Positions 1 through 11,633 of a DNA stretch of 64,000 nt are shown one piece after another (position 1 is the first letter of the stretch; each line of letters opens with the position of its first letter). The stretch covers positions 24,102,501-24,166,500 of the forward strand of contig NC_089046.1 of the NCBI RefSeq assembly GCF_034140825.1, written 5' to 3'. The stretch is from Oryza sativa Japonica Group (taxonomy: Eukaryota; Streptophyta; Magnoliopsida; Poales; Poaceae). Below the pieces are notes generated by a model, which was not told the origin of the DNA, made no database searches, and saw only the letters and a list, made by a program, of their open reading frames with translations. The translations under genes and the position numbers were made by a program.

Positions 1-1501
1 TCTCGCTCTCCGCTCGTGTCCACCGTCACGCTCGTATGGGCAATTTTTTTTAAAAAAAAAGGCAGAGCAAGCAATTAATACATGATTAATTAATTATTAA
101 TTATTATAAATTTGAAAAATGGGTTCCTTTGAATTTTTTAAATAACTTTTATATATTATTTTTCAAAAAATACACCGTTTAGTAGTTTGGAAATGTGTTA
201 ACGAAAAACAAAAAAGTTCAAGTTTAGAGTTGGAGTTTAGAAGGGGGCCTTAAACGTAACAATCAGATTTCATCCATCGTGGTGCGTCATCACCACTTCA
301 GCCTGAGAGGATCGGGAGTTAGGACAGGAAAAACTGAAATAGGGTTAGGGTTTTGGTACCGGCCGTTTTAATGGATTCTGAACCGATCCGAACCGTCCAT
401 CAAAACGAGTGGCTCGGATCAATCCCGCATCGAGCTGGCCTCCATCTCTGCGCTGCAGCACTACTGGGCCGCACGCAGCACATGAAGCACTAACAGCGTG
501 TGATTGAGTTGTTGGGCCACATTTGGTATGGTTAGTCTTTTTTTAAAGCAGCAAGTCCACTTTGTCTCTCTCAAATATATCTCCAATCTAATTTTCATAG
601 AAAAACTAAAAATAAAAATTACCTGACAAAATACAATTACCCAACAAGAGGAAGTTAGTCTTTTTTTAATTGCGATAAAACCTTAGTTGATGTTGAAATA
701 TATTGTTTTCAACATGTTGTTTATTGGCAAATTTATATCAAGAATGCCTTACTCTAAAAGGACTCATATCACAAATTAAATCCTAAAAATATTTATTGTG
801 ATTTTAATTGAAATTACTCCGTAGCAACGCACTATTGAATAATAATTTATTATGAGCTATATTTCCCTCTATCATTTGAGACTTTTTCTAGCGAGATAAA
901 AGTACCAAAGCAGTGTAAAAAAATTTCAGTTACAAACAAATATTTTTAGTTTTAATACACCACAGCGAAGCACGGGCATGTTGCTAGTTACTTAAATTTC
1001 CCACAAAACCATTTTGCTTCACTTGAAAAATTTTCAATTCTGTTTATTTAACTTCTATTTTTTTGAAGGTACTAATAAACCATCGGATATGCTTGGTAGG
1101 CTCTGCCTATTTATTTCAAAAGTATTTCTTGGGTGTCAGGTGCTTTATAGGTTTGGGGTAAAATAGCATGCATAATCACTGTACTAATCATGATTCCAGT
1201 GGTTAAAGCCGAGGAATCTGTACTACAAAGAAAAATCTACAAAAGTTTAAAGATAAAGACCAATTCCTCTGCCTTATTCTCTGCTTTTTCGCCGTAAGAA
1301 TGAACATTTTAGTTTGGCGGTTTTCGCTCTTGAATACCACCAAAGTTTGCTTGCTCGCCCAATAATCATTGAATAGAAGCATTTTCATTGAAGGGAAAAA
1401 TTACATGACAAATAGCATCAAAACTCTGTCAGTTGTTTCTACTCCTATGAGAAAATGAACAGCACTGACAGAAGCTGTAGAACAAGTGAAACTTCATTTT
1501 T
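1..1501. other. Intergenic, AT-rich, MITE relics
   Basis: No gene is supported here. Positions 60-240 resemble a worn copy of the MITE family that is clearer at 1502-1700 and 12164-12396, with the shared stretch around TTTAGTAGTTTG. Around 962-991 is a motif (GCGAAGCACGGGCAT followed by TTGCTAGT) that often ends dispersed rice repeats. A reversed counterpart lies near 16500. The remainder is simple AT-rich sequence. Confidence 0.5.
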
Positions 1502-1700
1502 GGCTGCGTTCGGGAGGAGGGCACGCACAACGAAGCATGCATTATTGCATAATTAATTAAGCATTAGCTATTTTTTAAAAAAAATAGATTAATTTGATTT
1601 TTTTTAAATAACTTTCATATAGAAATTTTTTATAAAAGACGCACTGTTTAGTAGTTTGAAAAAAATGTACGCGGAAAACGAGGGAGTAAGAACACATCCT
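1502..1700. mobile_element. MITE, GGCTGCGTTCGG / GAACACATCC ends
   Basis: The ends are imperfect inverted repeats (GGCTGCGTTCGG at the left, AACACATCC at the right). The interior matches the copies at 12164-12396 and 36603-37653: the same order of TTAATTAAGCATTAGCTATTT, an AACTTTCATATAGAA block and TTTAGTAGTTTG. It is non-coding and non-autonomous. The superfamily cannot be fixed by eye. Confidence 0.6.
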
Positions 1701-3779
1701 TTGTTGTTGAAATGGCGAAGACAAGCTCTGGCAAGGCTATATTAGGGCTTAGGTCCAAAACCTGTTGGGCCACTTAAGTCCTCCTTTTCATGGGCCTCAA
1801 CAAGTTCCATCCTTTTGATGGGCTGATATTTTGGGCAAAATTTTGGCACACATGGATGGGCCAGTATTGAGGCCCATCAAAAATGAATCATGATAATGTG
1901 ATGACCCAGCCCAAGATGAGTTGGCCTGGCCTAACAAACATATCAGTCCTTACTGTTCAATATCAGGAGAAAAGAAAAGAACAGAAGAGATCTAAGAATA
2001 AGTTGGCCTTTACATGCATGCTGTCTTGATACGTTTGAGTCGATTTAGTGGCCAATAATGCTCAGTGGTGCATGTATGAATTAAGTTAAAACAAAAGGTA
2101 ATGTGTCTATCTCAATGACAAGATTATACCTGAGTAAAATGCACGGAGGGTCATCCAATTTATTTAGGTGTGTCATATAATTTATTCTACTTGGCAAATG
2201 TTCATATAAATGTAAGTTTAGTGAGTCATTTGCCAATCTAACTATTCATCTATCCACACGAGTATGCCTTGTACAATGACATGTCACATAAGATTAAAAA
2301 AATTGCATCCAAAAATGTGTAGAAAACTCTTCGTGTATTTTTTTCCTTTCTCGCAGCACTACCAATTGGCAATACACGAAATTAGTGAAACCAAATCATT
2401 TCACTTGTGCCTAACCTAAGAAGAAAGCTTGGGAGGTCGAGCGAGCCGAGTAACCCTGCTCACTTGTCCAACGCTAGACTTAAAACTTGAAAACTGGATC
2501 TATCAAGTTTTGAATAGAAATTTCTATACAGAAAGTTATTTGAAAAGTGTATCATTCGAAGTTTGGAAGTCGTTCTCATAAAAAAAAAGGGTAAAAAATC
2601 AGTCGAGAAGCTGATTCAAACTCAGCATAAGCTCTTCCCTTATATGAAACCGTCCTCGGAGGCTACTAGCTAAGACTTCAGAAGGGACAATTTCTCCCTA
2701 ATTATAATTATCTGAAGTTGGCTAAACCCAAAGTCCCTGAGCACCCCAAAGCAAAGCATTACTCCCTCTATCCCATAAAAAACCAATACTGAATATGACA
2801 CATCATGTTACTACGAATCTGAATATTGTACTGGAATGCGTCACATCCAATTCTATATTCGTTTTTTTTTTGACAGAATGAGTATATCTCAGTGCCGACA
2901 TGACGACAAGTAATTTCAAAAAAAAAAATGACATGAGGACAAGTGAAGTGCCACCAACCAAGGTACAGGAATACATATATCCCGCGTCCCAAGCATCTTG
3001 TAAATACGCACGTAGTAGATGTAACTAATGAAGAAATAACCGCATGTGAAGGAACATTCCCCAAGCACGAAATGGTGGTTAGATTAAAGTAATTAAGCCA
3101 AGGCGATTCCATTAAACTAAATTAATCCTTGCTTTGTCAGTTCGACCCATCCAGTTGATGGGCTCTCCAGTTTCCTATGCGAGCCCGTGCTACACCTCTG
3201 TCAGCTGATTGCCAGTCGGTGCTCAGATCTCCATGCATCCATCTTTTCACTAATTATGTATAATAAAAATTTAAAATTAATATACGGATAATGCAAAATA
3301 ATTAATTCCACAGAAAATGAAATTTCCATCAGCAAAACCAAATAAAATTTAGAAACGATCGAACAGGAAAGCAAGTAGAATTACTGTATTTCACATTTGC
3401 TCCCTTCAATGGAATATATTTTGATAATATATTTGTTTTGTACTGAAAATATTACTATATTTTTTAATAAACTCAGTTAAATTTAAAAAAAATATAAAGA
3501 AAAAGGTTAAACGATTTATAATATGAAACGGATTAAGACATGAGAGAAAATACTGAAATATTCTTGCAAAACTTGTGCCTATGAACCTATCCGAAACATT
3601 AATTAAGCGCACGCAATGTGCCGACGCCGCATGCAAATTAAACGCACTAGCTAAAAAGCCACTATCAAGGATAAAGTACACTCCTACTAAAGTGCAGTGA
3701 TTGGTTAATGTAGGCCACTCTATTTTACAGCCACCAACCTAAATTTCAGCTAAAAACCGGTTCATTTCGGCTGTTAGAG
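1701..3779. other. Intergenic, no gene seen
   Basis: About 2 kb without a convincing gene. A Stowaway-like half with ACTCCCTCTATCCC begins near 2763, and its partner end near 2880 is degraded. Short open frames here lack codon structure or recognisable motifs. Confidence 0.5.
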
Positions 3780-3781
3780 TA

Positions 3782-4039
3782 CTCCCTTCAGTTTAATATT
3801 AATTGACGTTTTGAACAAGGTTGAGATCAAACTTTTATAACTTAGACTCTTAATAACTTTAAAAATATTTAGTTTATAGGAACTAGAACAACATATATAG
3901 ATTTGTTTTTAAAGTACTATAATAAAAGTAAACATGCATTTATTTATTATATATATTATAATAAAAAAATAAGGTCAAAGATGTATCTTGTAGACCGTGT
4001 CATTATCCAAAATGTCAATTAAAATGAAACCGGAGGGAG
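3782..4039. mobile_element. Stowaway-type MITE with TA target duplication
   Basis: The ends are CTCCCTTCAGTTT and AAACCGGAGGGAG in inverted orientation. TA flanks both sides (3780-3781 and 4040-4041), as expected for Tc1/mariner-driven Stowaway elements. About 258 bp, non-coding. Confidence 0.85.
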
Positions 4040-4206
4040 TAAGTTATATTACTCCCTTTGTTGTTCAGGACATGTTCCCTAAACTTATTTTGTGTAAATA
4101 GTTTTTCACTTATATAAAGGTTCTAAAAATATCATACTATTAATTTACCACTAAGATTATAATACTCGATTAATTTACCTTATTTGGCATGCCTCCGAGT
4201 TGCTTA

Positions 4207-4469
4207 AAGCACCCGCAATGGTTATCTATAGGCTCTCTATAAGAGATCCATGTCAGCATATTTTTTTACTTGGAAGAGATTAAATGAAGAGAGAGAACAA
4301 AACTATCTACTAACCTGGAGATAGTCTATAGAGAAAAACGAGGCAATAGATTAGAGAGCTATAGATACCCATGTAGATATACCATTGAAGTGGTTTACTA
4401 TTAATCTAGTCTATTGCTGATATGTACATGTTTTATAGATAGCACCTTACTTTATCATTGCGGGTGCTC
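4207..4469. mobile_element. Tourist-type MITE with TTA target duplication
   Basis: Inverted ends AGCACCCGCAATG and CATTGCGGGTGCT are flanked by TTA on both sides. This is the signature of PIF/Harbinger-mobilised Tourist MITEs. About 263 bp, with internal AT-rich short repeats (CTATAGA-type) and no coding capacity. Confidence 0.8.
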
Positions 4470-4487
4470 TTAGGCCACTATGAAGTA

Positions 4488-4702
4488 CTCCCTTCGTTTC
4501 GTTTTAAGTGTTGTTATGATTTTCCTCGCTCAACTTTAACCGTCTGTCTTATTTAAAAAAATTTAAGTACATAAGTCACGAGTAAAATATTATTTATGTT
4601 TTATCATCTTATAACAATAAAAATACTAATTATAAGAAAAGTTTAAATAAGATGAACGATTAAAGCTGAGAAAAAACTTATGGTTGTACTAAAGTACTCC
4701 GT
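4488..4702. mobile_element. Stowaway-like MITE, right end degraded
   Basis: Starts CTCCCTTCG after TA and ends near AAGTACTCCGTA. Its interior (TAAGTCACG, TGTTTTATCATCTTATAACAA, GACGATTAAAG-type blocks) is the same as the outer MITE at 23950-24928. It gives the uninterrupted form of that element. Confidence 0.65.
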
Positions 4703-5187
4703 ACCCTAGACCCTAGTAATTAATGTGCAATGGCAGATTACTGTACGGTACCACACTGGCACCCTCTCTTCATTTTACTGCCACCAACCCAATAGTAAAA
4801 ACGAAAAAAAAAAAAGAAAAGCAAATTTACACGCGATACACACATTTCACCGAAGCTACAATGCACGGAGCTGCAGTACATGGATCGTGTGACTCACGTT
4901 GCAGCCACGCGCTACAAAAGAACCCAAACCCTACACCTGCATGCATAGTACTCATCAATCATCATCCGCATCCACTCTCTCCATTCCGAATAAATAAATA
5001 TACAATAAGATATAAAAACCTACAAATTTAATATAAATATGATAATCCCTTCATCCCATTTTAAGTGCATTTTTTCCAAGACCGTCCATTTTATATAAAA
5101 AAAATATTAGTTTTTTTAATTTTTACTAAATGATGAATATTATTTTACGCGTGACTTATTTTTAAAAAAAATTAAAATTTTTTAAAA

Positions 5188-6521
5188 GGATAAGTCCATT
5201 TTACGCCCTCAAACTTTTGTGTTTGTCTAAAATACACCCTCGAACTACAAAACCGGGTATCTAACACCCTCTAACTATTAACACCCTCTAACTATTAAAA
5301 CCGTGTAATTTACCCCCAAAACCAAATCAAAGTGGTTTTTTGGTTACGTGGTATCTACGTGTCAATCCAAGTCAGCAAAATTATTGAAGCAAAATCCTCT
5401 CCTCTCCTCTCCTCTCAGCCTCTCACTCTTTCCTCCTCTCCTCTCTCTCTCTCTCTCTCACCGACGGGAGCTGCGCGGCGTGGCGGGCTGGAGCGGCGGG
5501 CTCGGCACCGGCAGCGGCTGCGGCCTTCCATCCGTGACGGCGGCGGGCACGGCGACGACGACGGGAGCGGTGGCGGCGGCGGCGGCTGCAGCTGCGGCTA
5601 GGTCGGCCAGCGTCCGAAGGTCGCGGGGCAGCGGATCCGTCGGCCGTGGAGCCGGCCGCTGGCGACGACGACGGCGGTTGTGGTGACGCCGGATGCGGCG
5701 AGCTCGACCGGTGGCATGGCCTAGGGAGGAGCTCGCGGCACTCGACGGCGACGGCCATGGTGCAGAGTTTGCCGGCTCGAGGAGCAGCAGGAAGAAGGAA
5801 GAAGATGGGGACGTGGATGTCGCTGGTGTGGTTCTTGATGTTCCCGGCGAAGAAGTACAAGATCGTCGTCGTCGGCCTCGACGATGGCAAGACCACCACG
5901 CTCTACAAGCTCCATGCTGCCCAAACCAATCTCCCCCAACCCGACCTTTCTCCTCCCTGGCAGTGGCAGCCAAGGGGCTTGGAGCTCGTTGGGTGGCGTT
6001 ACTAGCGGCGATGGCCGAAGGGCGTGGAGCTCGAGGGACCCCCTCCACAACCGCTCGCCACCGCCATCACCTTGGCCACCACCTATCTCGTGTGCCGATC
6101 TCAACCCGCTATGGAGGAGGGCAGATTTGTGGCAGGAAAGCGGTGGGAGACTGCTTGCTGGGGGCTGGAGGGAGTGAGGCCAGTGGAAAACGGGATGGAG
6201 GCTGAGACAGAGGGAGCTCGTCGGCAACTTCGGCTGCTCCATTGAGATTTTCAGGGAGGAAGGGGAAAGAGCAGAGAGGAAGGAAGAAGAAGAAAGGGGT
6301 GTACTGACTAGTGGGACCCCCTCTCCCTCTTGGTGACGTGGAATTCTTTTTTAGAGGTGGCATCCGACGTGGCATCCAATTGTACCAAAACCAGCCTAAA
6401 ATTGCTTTGGGGGTAAAGTGTCCGGTTTTAATAGTTCGAGGGTGTTAGATATCCGGTTTTACAGTTCGAGGGTGTGTTTTAGACAAGGTAAATAGTTGAA
6501 GGGCGTAAAATGGACTTATCC
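5188..6521. mobile_element. Mutator-like element carrying a host gene fragment (Pack-MULE type)
   Basis: Long inverted ends start GGATAAGTCCATTTTACGCC on the left and end with the reverse complement on the right. Similarity runs for about 130-150 bp at each side (CCCTCGAACTA / TAGTTCGAGGG motifs). Flanks are an AT-rich direct repeat (TTTTTAAAA on the left, T-run plus AAAA on the right), compatible with a 9-10 bp Mutator duplication but ambiguous because of the homopolymers. The interior is abruptly GC-rich and holds the ARF-like GTPase fragment listed separately. No transposase is seen, so this is non-autonomous. The many open frames inside overlap in GC-rich sequence and are not independently supported. 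Confidence 0.8.
5805..5930 (+). pseudogene. Captured N-terminal fragment of an ARF-like (ARL) small GTPase
   Basis: Reading from ATG at 5805 gives MGTWMSLVWFLMFPAKKYK, then IVVVGLDDGKTTTLYKLH. This matches the start of plant ARF-like GTPases (ARL5/ARL8 type): a short N-terminal helix with the myristoylation-type Gly2, then the P-loop. The family P-loop is GLDNAGKTTTLYKLH. Here one codon is missing (GLDDGK for GLDNAGK), which shortens the GXXXXGK[ST] loop and should damage nucleotide binding. The similarity stops after about 40 residues, with no switch I, switch II or NKXD motif. It lies inside a Mutator-like element, so I infer gene-fragment capture by a Pack-MULE. A chimeric transcript is possible but not shown. 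Confidence 0.7.
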
Positions 6522-6627
6522 TTTTTTTTAAAATAAGACGAATGATCAAACGTTTAAGATAGAAGCCCACGACTGCACTTAAAATAGATTAGAGGGAAAA
6601 TATTTTATATTACGACTTTAAACATTA

Positions 6628-6840
6628 CTCTCTCCTTCGAAAAGTCTAAGTCCTATTTCTTTTTACACTAAGACAAAAAAAATAATTCATTTACCATGTG
6701 CCAAAACCAATGAACATGCAACCATTAAACATAAAAATGGCTTCTTGGGTTTCTATTAAAAATTTAATTTAGCACATGATCACTACAGATAGGAATTGAT
6801 TTTTGAAAAAAAATTAAAGAATGAAATAGGTAGGAGGGAG
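6628..6840. mobile_element. Stowaway-like MITE
   Basis: Ends CTCTCTCCTTCGAAAAG and TAGGTAGGAGGGAG are inverted. TA precedes the left end. The inner pair CTAAGTCCTATTTC / GAAATAGG supports the pairing. About 213 bp. Confidence 0.65.
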
Positions 6841-6852
6841 TTATTCTGTTTA

Positions 6853-7012
6853 GACTGTGTTTAGTTCATTAAAAAAAAGTTAAAAATTTAGGAAAAGTTG
6901 AAAGTTTGGAAAAAAAAAGTTAAAAGTTTATATGTGTAGGAAAGTTTTGGATGTAATGTAATGTGATGTAAAATTAGAAGTTTGGGGTAGCTGGGGTAAA
7001 CTAAACACGCCC
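6853..7012. mobile_element. Short MITE, GACTGTGTTTAGTT ends
   Basis: Inverted ends GACTGTGTTTAGTT and AACTAAACACGCCC, about 160 bp, with an interior rich in AAAGTT. The same short family recurs at 45408-45561 and 51879-52025. It sits about 250 bp upstream of the TATA box of the first thaumatin-like gene. Confidence 0.65.
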
Positions 7013-7258
7013 TAAATTTTACTCCTATGGAAGCAGTATTGCCTCTGACACGCAAAGCTAGCTTTCGATCGATCTCATCCGCGTCACTGTCCCTACCTAG
7101 CTGACCAGCACCAGCTCGATCGATCTACTCCTATCTAGCAAGATCCAGTATGCTCCCTCACAGATTATTTATCAAATTAATTAATCACCCCGTTAATTAC
7201 ACCACTGGTTCACTTAAACCCTAGTTAACCCCCTAACCCCAAACCCCCCATCCCCCGC

Positions 7259-7266
7259 TATAAATA
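7259..7266 (+). promoter_or_regulatory. TATA box of the short thaumatin-like gene
   Basis: TATAAATA lies 52 bp upstream of the ATG at 7318, in a C-rich tract. Spacing implies a leader of about 25-30 nt. Confidence 0.65.
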
Positions 7267-7317
7267 CCACCCCCAAATCTCCCTCCCAAACCAACCCAAC
7301 CCAAAGGAAATCCATCC

Positions 7318-7812
7318 ATGGCGATCTCCAAGCTCCAGCTCGCCCTCCTCGCCGCCGCAATGGCGGCGGCGGCGATCTCCCCCACCGCCTCCGGCGCCTA
7401 CACCGGCTGCGCGACGCCGAGGAAGGTGACGATCCAGAACCTCTCCGGCCGCGACCTGCCCCTCTCCGAGACGCCGCTGGCGAACAGCGGCGCGCTGTTC
7501 GGCGCCGGCTACGTGCTCCGCCACGGCACGCACGCCGAGTTCACGACGTGCCTGTGGACGGGGCGCGTGGCGGCGCCGGGGGCGGCGGTGGTGGAGTTCC
7601 ACGTCGGCCCCGACGGCGGCGCGTGGTACCAGGTGGACAACCGCCAGGCCGGGTCGCCGGTGAAGGTCACCGTGACGCCGCACGGCCGGCCGCTCCAGGG
7701 CCACTGCCCCGCCGCCGGGTGCCGCGGCGGCGGCCAGTGCTTCGCCGACGCCGTCCCCGGCGGCAACTGCCACGCCGTCGACGAGCTCAAGATCATCTAC
7801 TACAGCCCGTGA
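7318..7812 (+). CDS. Short, divergent thaumatin-like secreted protein
   Basis: A single-exon gene of 164 residues. It begins MAISKLQLALLAAAMAAAA, a hydrophobic signal peptide with likely cleavage after TASG or GA (about residues 24-26), so the product should be secreted. The mature part has six cysteines, enough for three disulfides. Small thaumatin-like proteins have ten and the larger ones sixteen. Similarity to the two neighbours is local but in order: VTIQNLSGRDLPL matches LTLHNLCPYPVWP, CLWTGRV matches FWAGRV, and GHCPAAGC matches GQCPALGC. The end DELKIIYYSP matches GELKVVFCQ. Most of domains II and III and the acidic-cleft residues are missing, so antifungal or glucanase activity cannot be assumed. 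The ATG follows a TATA box at normal distance, and GC-rich codon use matches the neighbours. Family assignment is moderate; the secreted cysteine-rich nature is firm. Confidence 0.8.
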   Translation: MAISKLQLALLAAAMAAAAISPTASGAYTGCATPRKVTIQNLSGRDLPLSETPLANSGALFGAGYVLRHGTHAEFTTCLWTGRVAAPGAAVVEFHVGPDGGAWYQVDNRQAGSPVKVTVTPHGRPLQGHCPAAGCRGGGQCFADAVPGGNCHAVDELKIIYYSP

Positions 7813-9905
7813 TTTTGGTTTTGGTTTGGTTAAATTTCGTTTGGATTAGTGGGTGATTAGGCCGTCTATTAGTTTTAAGTTAATCATTTGGATCGTCGTT
7901 GAGTCCGTCTACTAGCTATATGTAGCTACTGCTAGCTTTAGCTAGTGAGTGTGTCAGTGTGTGACAGTGTCACGTCATCGCATGCATGCATGCATTGATG
8001 TCGACATGTCCTCGTAATGTGCGTCGTGTTTTGTCTTGTCGTGTTGTTGATTAATCCTCGATAATTTGATGTGCATGCATTGTTTGCAGTGCAGTGTGCC
8101 AGTGTTGTTATATTACTGGACAGTGGACGCCTGATCGAGCAGTGAAACTCCAGCTGAACATTATCATCATAATCATAGACAAAAATATAATGGAAAGGAA
8201 AGATGAACTGATGAAGTAGCTTAATAACTACTCCATCCGTAAAAAAAAAAAACTGACCTAAGAGTAAGAGGGGATCCTCTGTTCAGATTCGTGGTACTAT
8301 AAGAGTCACGTTCACTTATAGTTTGGTTTTTTAGGACGGAGAAAGTACTTCACTCCTCATTATTTTTGGTTTTTTAGGACGGAGAAAATACTTCACTCCT
8401 CATTATTTTTAGCACAATATCAAATCAAACATTTTTAAATTTGACTATAATAGTAAAAAAATTAAAATTGATATTACTAGATTTATCATTAAATAAACTA
8501 TCATAATATGAAACTCTTTTTATTTAGAACATCTTATTTTTATAGATATTGTTGGTTAAAGTATCATTTTGAAGACTATGTCGAAGTCTAAAAAATACTT
8601 ATATTTTAGTACAGAAGGAGTAGTTTATTCTTTTAACAGAGTATCGGAGTGAAGACAAATATGCAAATTCTTTGATCGTATTTAAGAAAGGAATATTACA
8701 ATAAGGCTATAATAATTGGGCATAAGGCAAGAATTAAAGTGAATCATGACAAATTGGGAAGCATATGTACCAATAATTTTTTCTAATAGTAAACATGAAC
8801 ATAAGTATTATAAATAAATGCAGTGGTGGCAGATACTACAAACATTCCTCAAGCACGAGATGTGAATTTCAAATTGATGATTAGTTTAGAAAATTTATAC
8901 TAAATACTAATTTGGTGTATTAATTATTAAACATAGATTAATTACAAAACTAATTACACATATGGAGTCTAATTTGCTAGACGAATTTATTAAATCTAAT
9001 TAATCTATATTTAGCACATATTTACTGTAACAGTACATTGTCAAATTATGGATTAATTAATCTTATCTCGTAAATTAATCTTAATCTATGTACTTAATTT
9101 TTGAAATTAGTATATGTTTAACCGTTTAAATTAATGTCTAAACATCGATGTGTCCCTGTATTCCAACTACCCCTACGTTGTGCTACTGCTACCTGATCTG
9201 AATAGTAGTATGATTCCAGCATGCACGCGTGCCCGGCAGAGCTCAGATCTCAAAAATTAACAGAGTATCTTCTGGCCCATTCCCTGCACAAGCAGATAAA
9301 AAAGCGTAGCCACTCGTTTCTGTCGACCATTTGGTCCAATTGCAAAATTAACCAAATGCAAAATGAATGGAAATTTGTACTAAGTGACGATTAACTTGGT
9401 TAATTAACCTGAAACTCAAGAAATTAATGAGACCGGATTAATCACACTTCTATTACTTATGCAAATGCACAGCTTGTTTACTGCAAAATAAACTATGATT
9501 AAAAAAACAAAAAATCAAATCCAAAATTAAATTCTAAAATTTAAATTTGAACTTATAAGTATAAGCATAAGCCAACTAATAAGGTCATGAGGCTCGTGTC
9601 TCGTCTGGCTCGTGTCTCGTCTGCCCCTCTCTTGTCCTCCTTGCTCTTCTTTTTTCTGGTCAGGTCCCAATTCTAGCGACAGCCCAATTTGGACTTGTTT
9701 GGAGCTGGAGCTCAGCCAAACAGTTTCAGTTCCACCTAAAATAAGAGTTGAGTTGAATGAAGCACTCTCACAAAATAAACTAGAGAGGTGAAGTAGGGTT
9801 TAGTCAGCCTCACAATTCTACTTCAGACACAACTCCTGAAGCTAAATTCAAGAGTTGTAGCTCTAATTGACCGTCCATGCTGGGGAGTGGACACCCAACA
9901 CTAAA
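7813..9905. other. Intergenic: MITE pieces and a small tandem duplication
   Basis: No gene seen. A Stowaway-like composite spans about 8229-8627 (CTCCATCCGT at the left, ACAGAAGGAGTAGT at the right). It contains a direct duplication of about 49 bp near 8318-8412 (GGTTTTTTAGGACGGAGAAA twice). 8880-9120 is a worn copy of the MITE family seen whole at 53227-53566. Near 9590-9625 a CTCGTGTCTCGTCTG unit is repeated in tandem. Confidence 0.5.
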
Positions 9906-10266
9906 GGCCCCTTTGAATCGCAGGATTGAGAAAACGTAGTAATAAGAAAAACGTAGGATTTTGATAGGAATGTAAGTGTAAAACAGAGGATTGCAAAACA
10001 CAGGAAAAACACATGAATGACCATTTGATTGAACCACAGGAAAAACAAAGGAATTGGATAAGAGAGATAGATTCAAAGGAAAGTTAACAAGAGGTTGAAA
10101 CTCTTGCTAAATTTCCTCCAAAATCTCTATAGGATTGTCCATTCCATAGAAATTTCAAATGATTAAATAGGATTCAATCCTTTGTTTCAAAGGGCTTCGT
10201 AGGAAATTTTTCTATAAAATTAAAACCCTCTACAATTCATATTATTTTCCTCCGAATCAAAGAGCC
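9906..10266. mobile_element. MITE, GGCCCCTTTGAATC ends
   Basis: Inverted ends GGCCCCTTTGAATC and GAATCAAAGAGCC, about 361 bp, with the internal blocks AAAACGTAGGA and CCTTTGAATC-like sequence repeated in opposite orientations. A second, interrupted copy lies at 11634-12123. Non-coding. Confidence 0.7.
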
Positions 10267-10347
10267 TAACGAGGCCATGCATTCCTACGCTATCCGGCCT
10301 AGAATCATTGGCCGGCCCGTCACGTACGGCCCAACGTTCGAGATTAT

Positions 10348-10496
10348 GGGGTTGTTTGGTTGGCGGCTTGGAATGCCACGCCACGGCGTGGCTCGCCACA
10401 GGAGTGTGACGGACGTTTCGTCCGCCTCAGAAAACACTGTAGAGTGGCGAAAATACTGTAGCTATGGTATTCAATGGCTGGGATCCAAACACACCC
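10348..10496. mobile_element. Short MITE, GGGTTGTTTGG ends
   Basis: Inverted ends GGGTTGTTTGG and CCAAACACACCC, about 149 bp, with the internal phrase GTGGCGAAAATACTGTAGC. It resembles short hAT-like rice MITEs, but the target duplication is not clear. Confidence 0.5.
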
Positions 10497-11224
10497 TATG
10501 TGATTAATTGCAGCAGTTTCAGCCTTGTACGCACCAAATAATCGGAGCTGATTTCTTCCGTCCAACACCTGAAGAACGCAAGGGTGGTACTTTTTACACT
10601 GTAAAATTTGAAGGCTTAGGTTTAAAAAGCATTTTATGCATTTTTGACCCAAAAATATTTAAGGTTTAGGTAGGGTTGTGAAAGAAAACAAAATTATTAT
10701 CAATGATAGGTAATTTACCAAAGAGAAACAAAATTAATAATTTACCAAATTATTAGTTATCAACAATAATTTTAATTACATCACAAGTTATTAACAGTTA
10801 GCATCACAAATGAACCAAGAGAAAGGGGTACAAGAATTCAGAGATGAGTCAAAATTAGCTAATAGATATGTATCAGGTCGAGCATGAGTTACTAACGGAT
10901 AAAAAATGAAACCTGTTTGTTGCCCATAACGTCTTCGGATCTCGAACGGACATGTCCGCGGGTAAAAAGTCACACCCACGCCCATGCCCATCGGGTCGGG
11001 TATCCACGAATACCCGGACCTATGGGCAAAATTGCCATCTCTAGCCATAAGCTCTACATTGTGAAGATCTAAACAACACCATATGTTGGGGTGAGTCACA
11101 TAATATAAGGGATTTCAGGTGGATGTAATATATCCCAGTACACATCTTAGTCAATATTCATTGTACTAGAATGTGTCACATTCATCTAAAATCTCTTATA
11201 TTATAGTACGGAGTAAGTAGTAAC

Positions 11225-11475
11225 AATTTCTGGCTCTTGTCGTTCTTTCATTCAGGGGAAGAAATAGTTAGAAGAAGAAAAGAAAGAACACAGCTGGATG
11301 GGTAGATTCCATGGCATATCCAGCATGCATTCAACCTCCTCGCCCACACTCACAGTCATCGTTCTTATCCTCCTGACCCTCCGATTGTTGAAAGCAGCAC
11401 GTGTGGATCTGTACACGGACACTGCATTTAATACACAGTACATCAAGCACGAAGCCTCCGAATTGTTGTAATTTG
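11225..11475. repeat. Noncoding block duplicated with the thaumatin-like genes (copy 1)
   Basis: This stretch matches 21415-21720 in order and orientation. Shared phrases are CTCTTGTCGTTCT.TCATTCAGG, AGCATTCA.CCTCCTC, GTTCTTATCC, and GCACGTGTGGAT..G. Each copy lies upstream of one of the two 233-residue thaumatin-like genes (about 3.7 kb and 1.1 kb away). It therefore looks like part of the same tandem duplication, separated from its gene here by later MITE insertions. Confidence 0.65.
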
Positions 11476-11633
11476 CATTATATTGCAATTTACAGACATG
11501 CACGTTTAGCAATAATGCACTGTATTCGTTCAAGAAAATCCTTTTTCCAGTTTGGACGACAAAATTCATAACAAATGCTAAACTTGCTAATACCCACGTA
11601 AAAGAAAAAAAAAACTGCATTTATGTTTGCGCA

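Larger units (their letters stand above)
5046..6597. mobile_element. MITE interrupted by a Mutator-like element
   Basis: The left part (CCCTTCATCCCATTTTAAGTGCA at 5047 onward, to 5187) and the right part (6522 to TGCACTTAAAATAGATTAGAGGGA near 6574-6597) are the two halves of one MITE with inverted ends. They are split by the 1.33 kb element at 5188-6521. Without the insert the MITE would be about 220 bp. Confidence 0.7.

Noticed and set aside
962-991. Possible Helitron 3' end (CTAG then T), with a reversed counterpart near 16500
   Set aside because: No terminal hairpin or matching 5' end is visible; only noted as a repeat motif.
5423-6375. Several overlapping GC-rich open frames on both strands
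   Set aside because: All lie within the Mutator-like element. Only the short ARL-like segment has family support.
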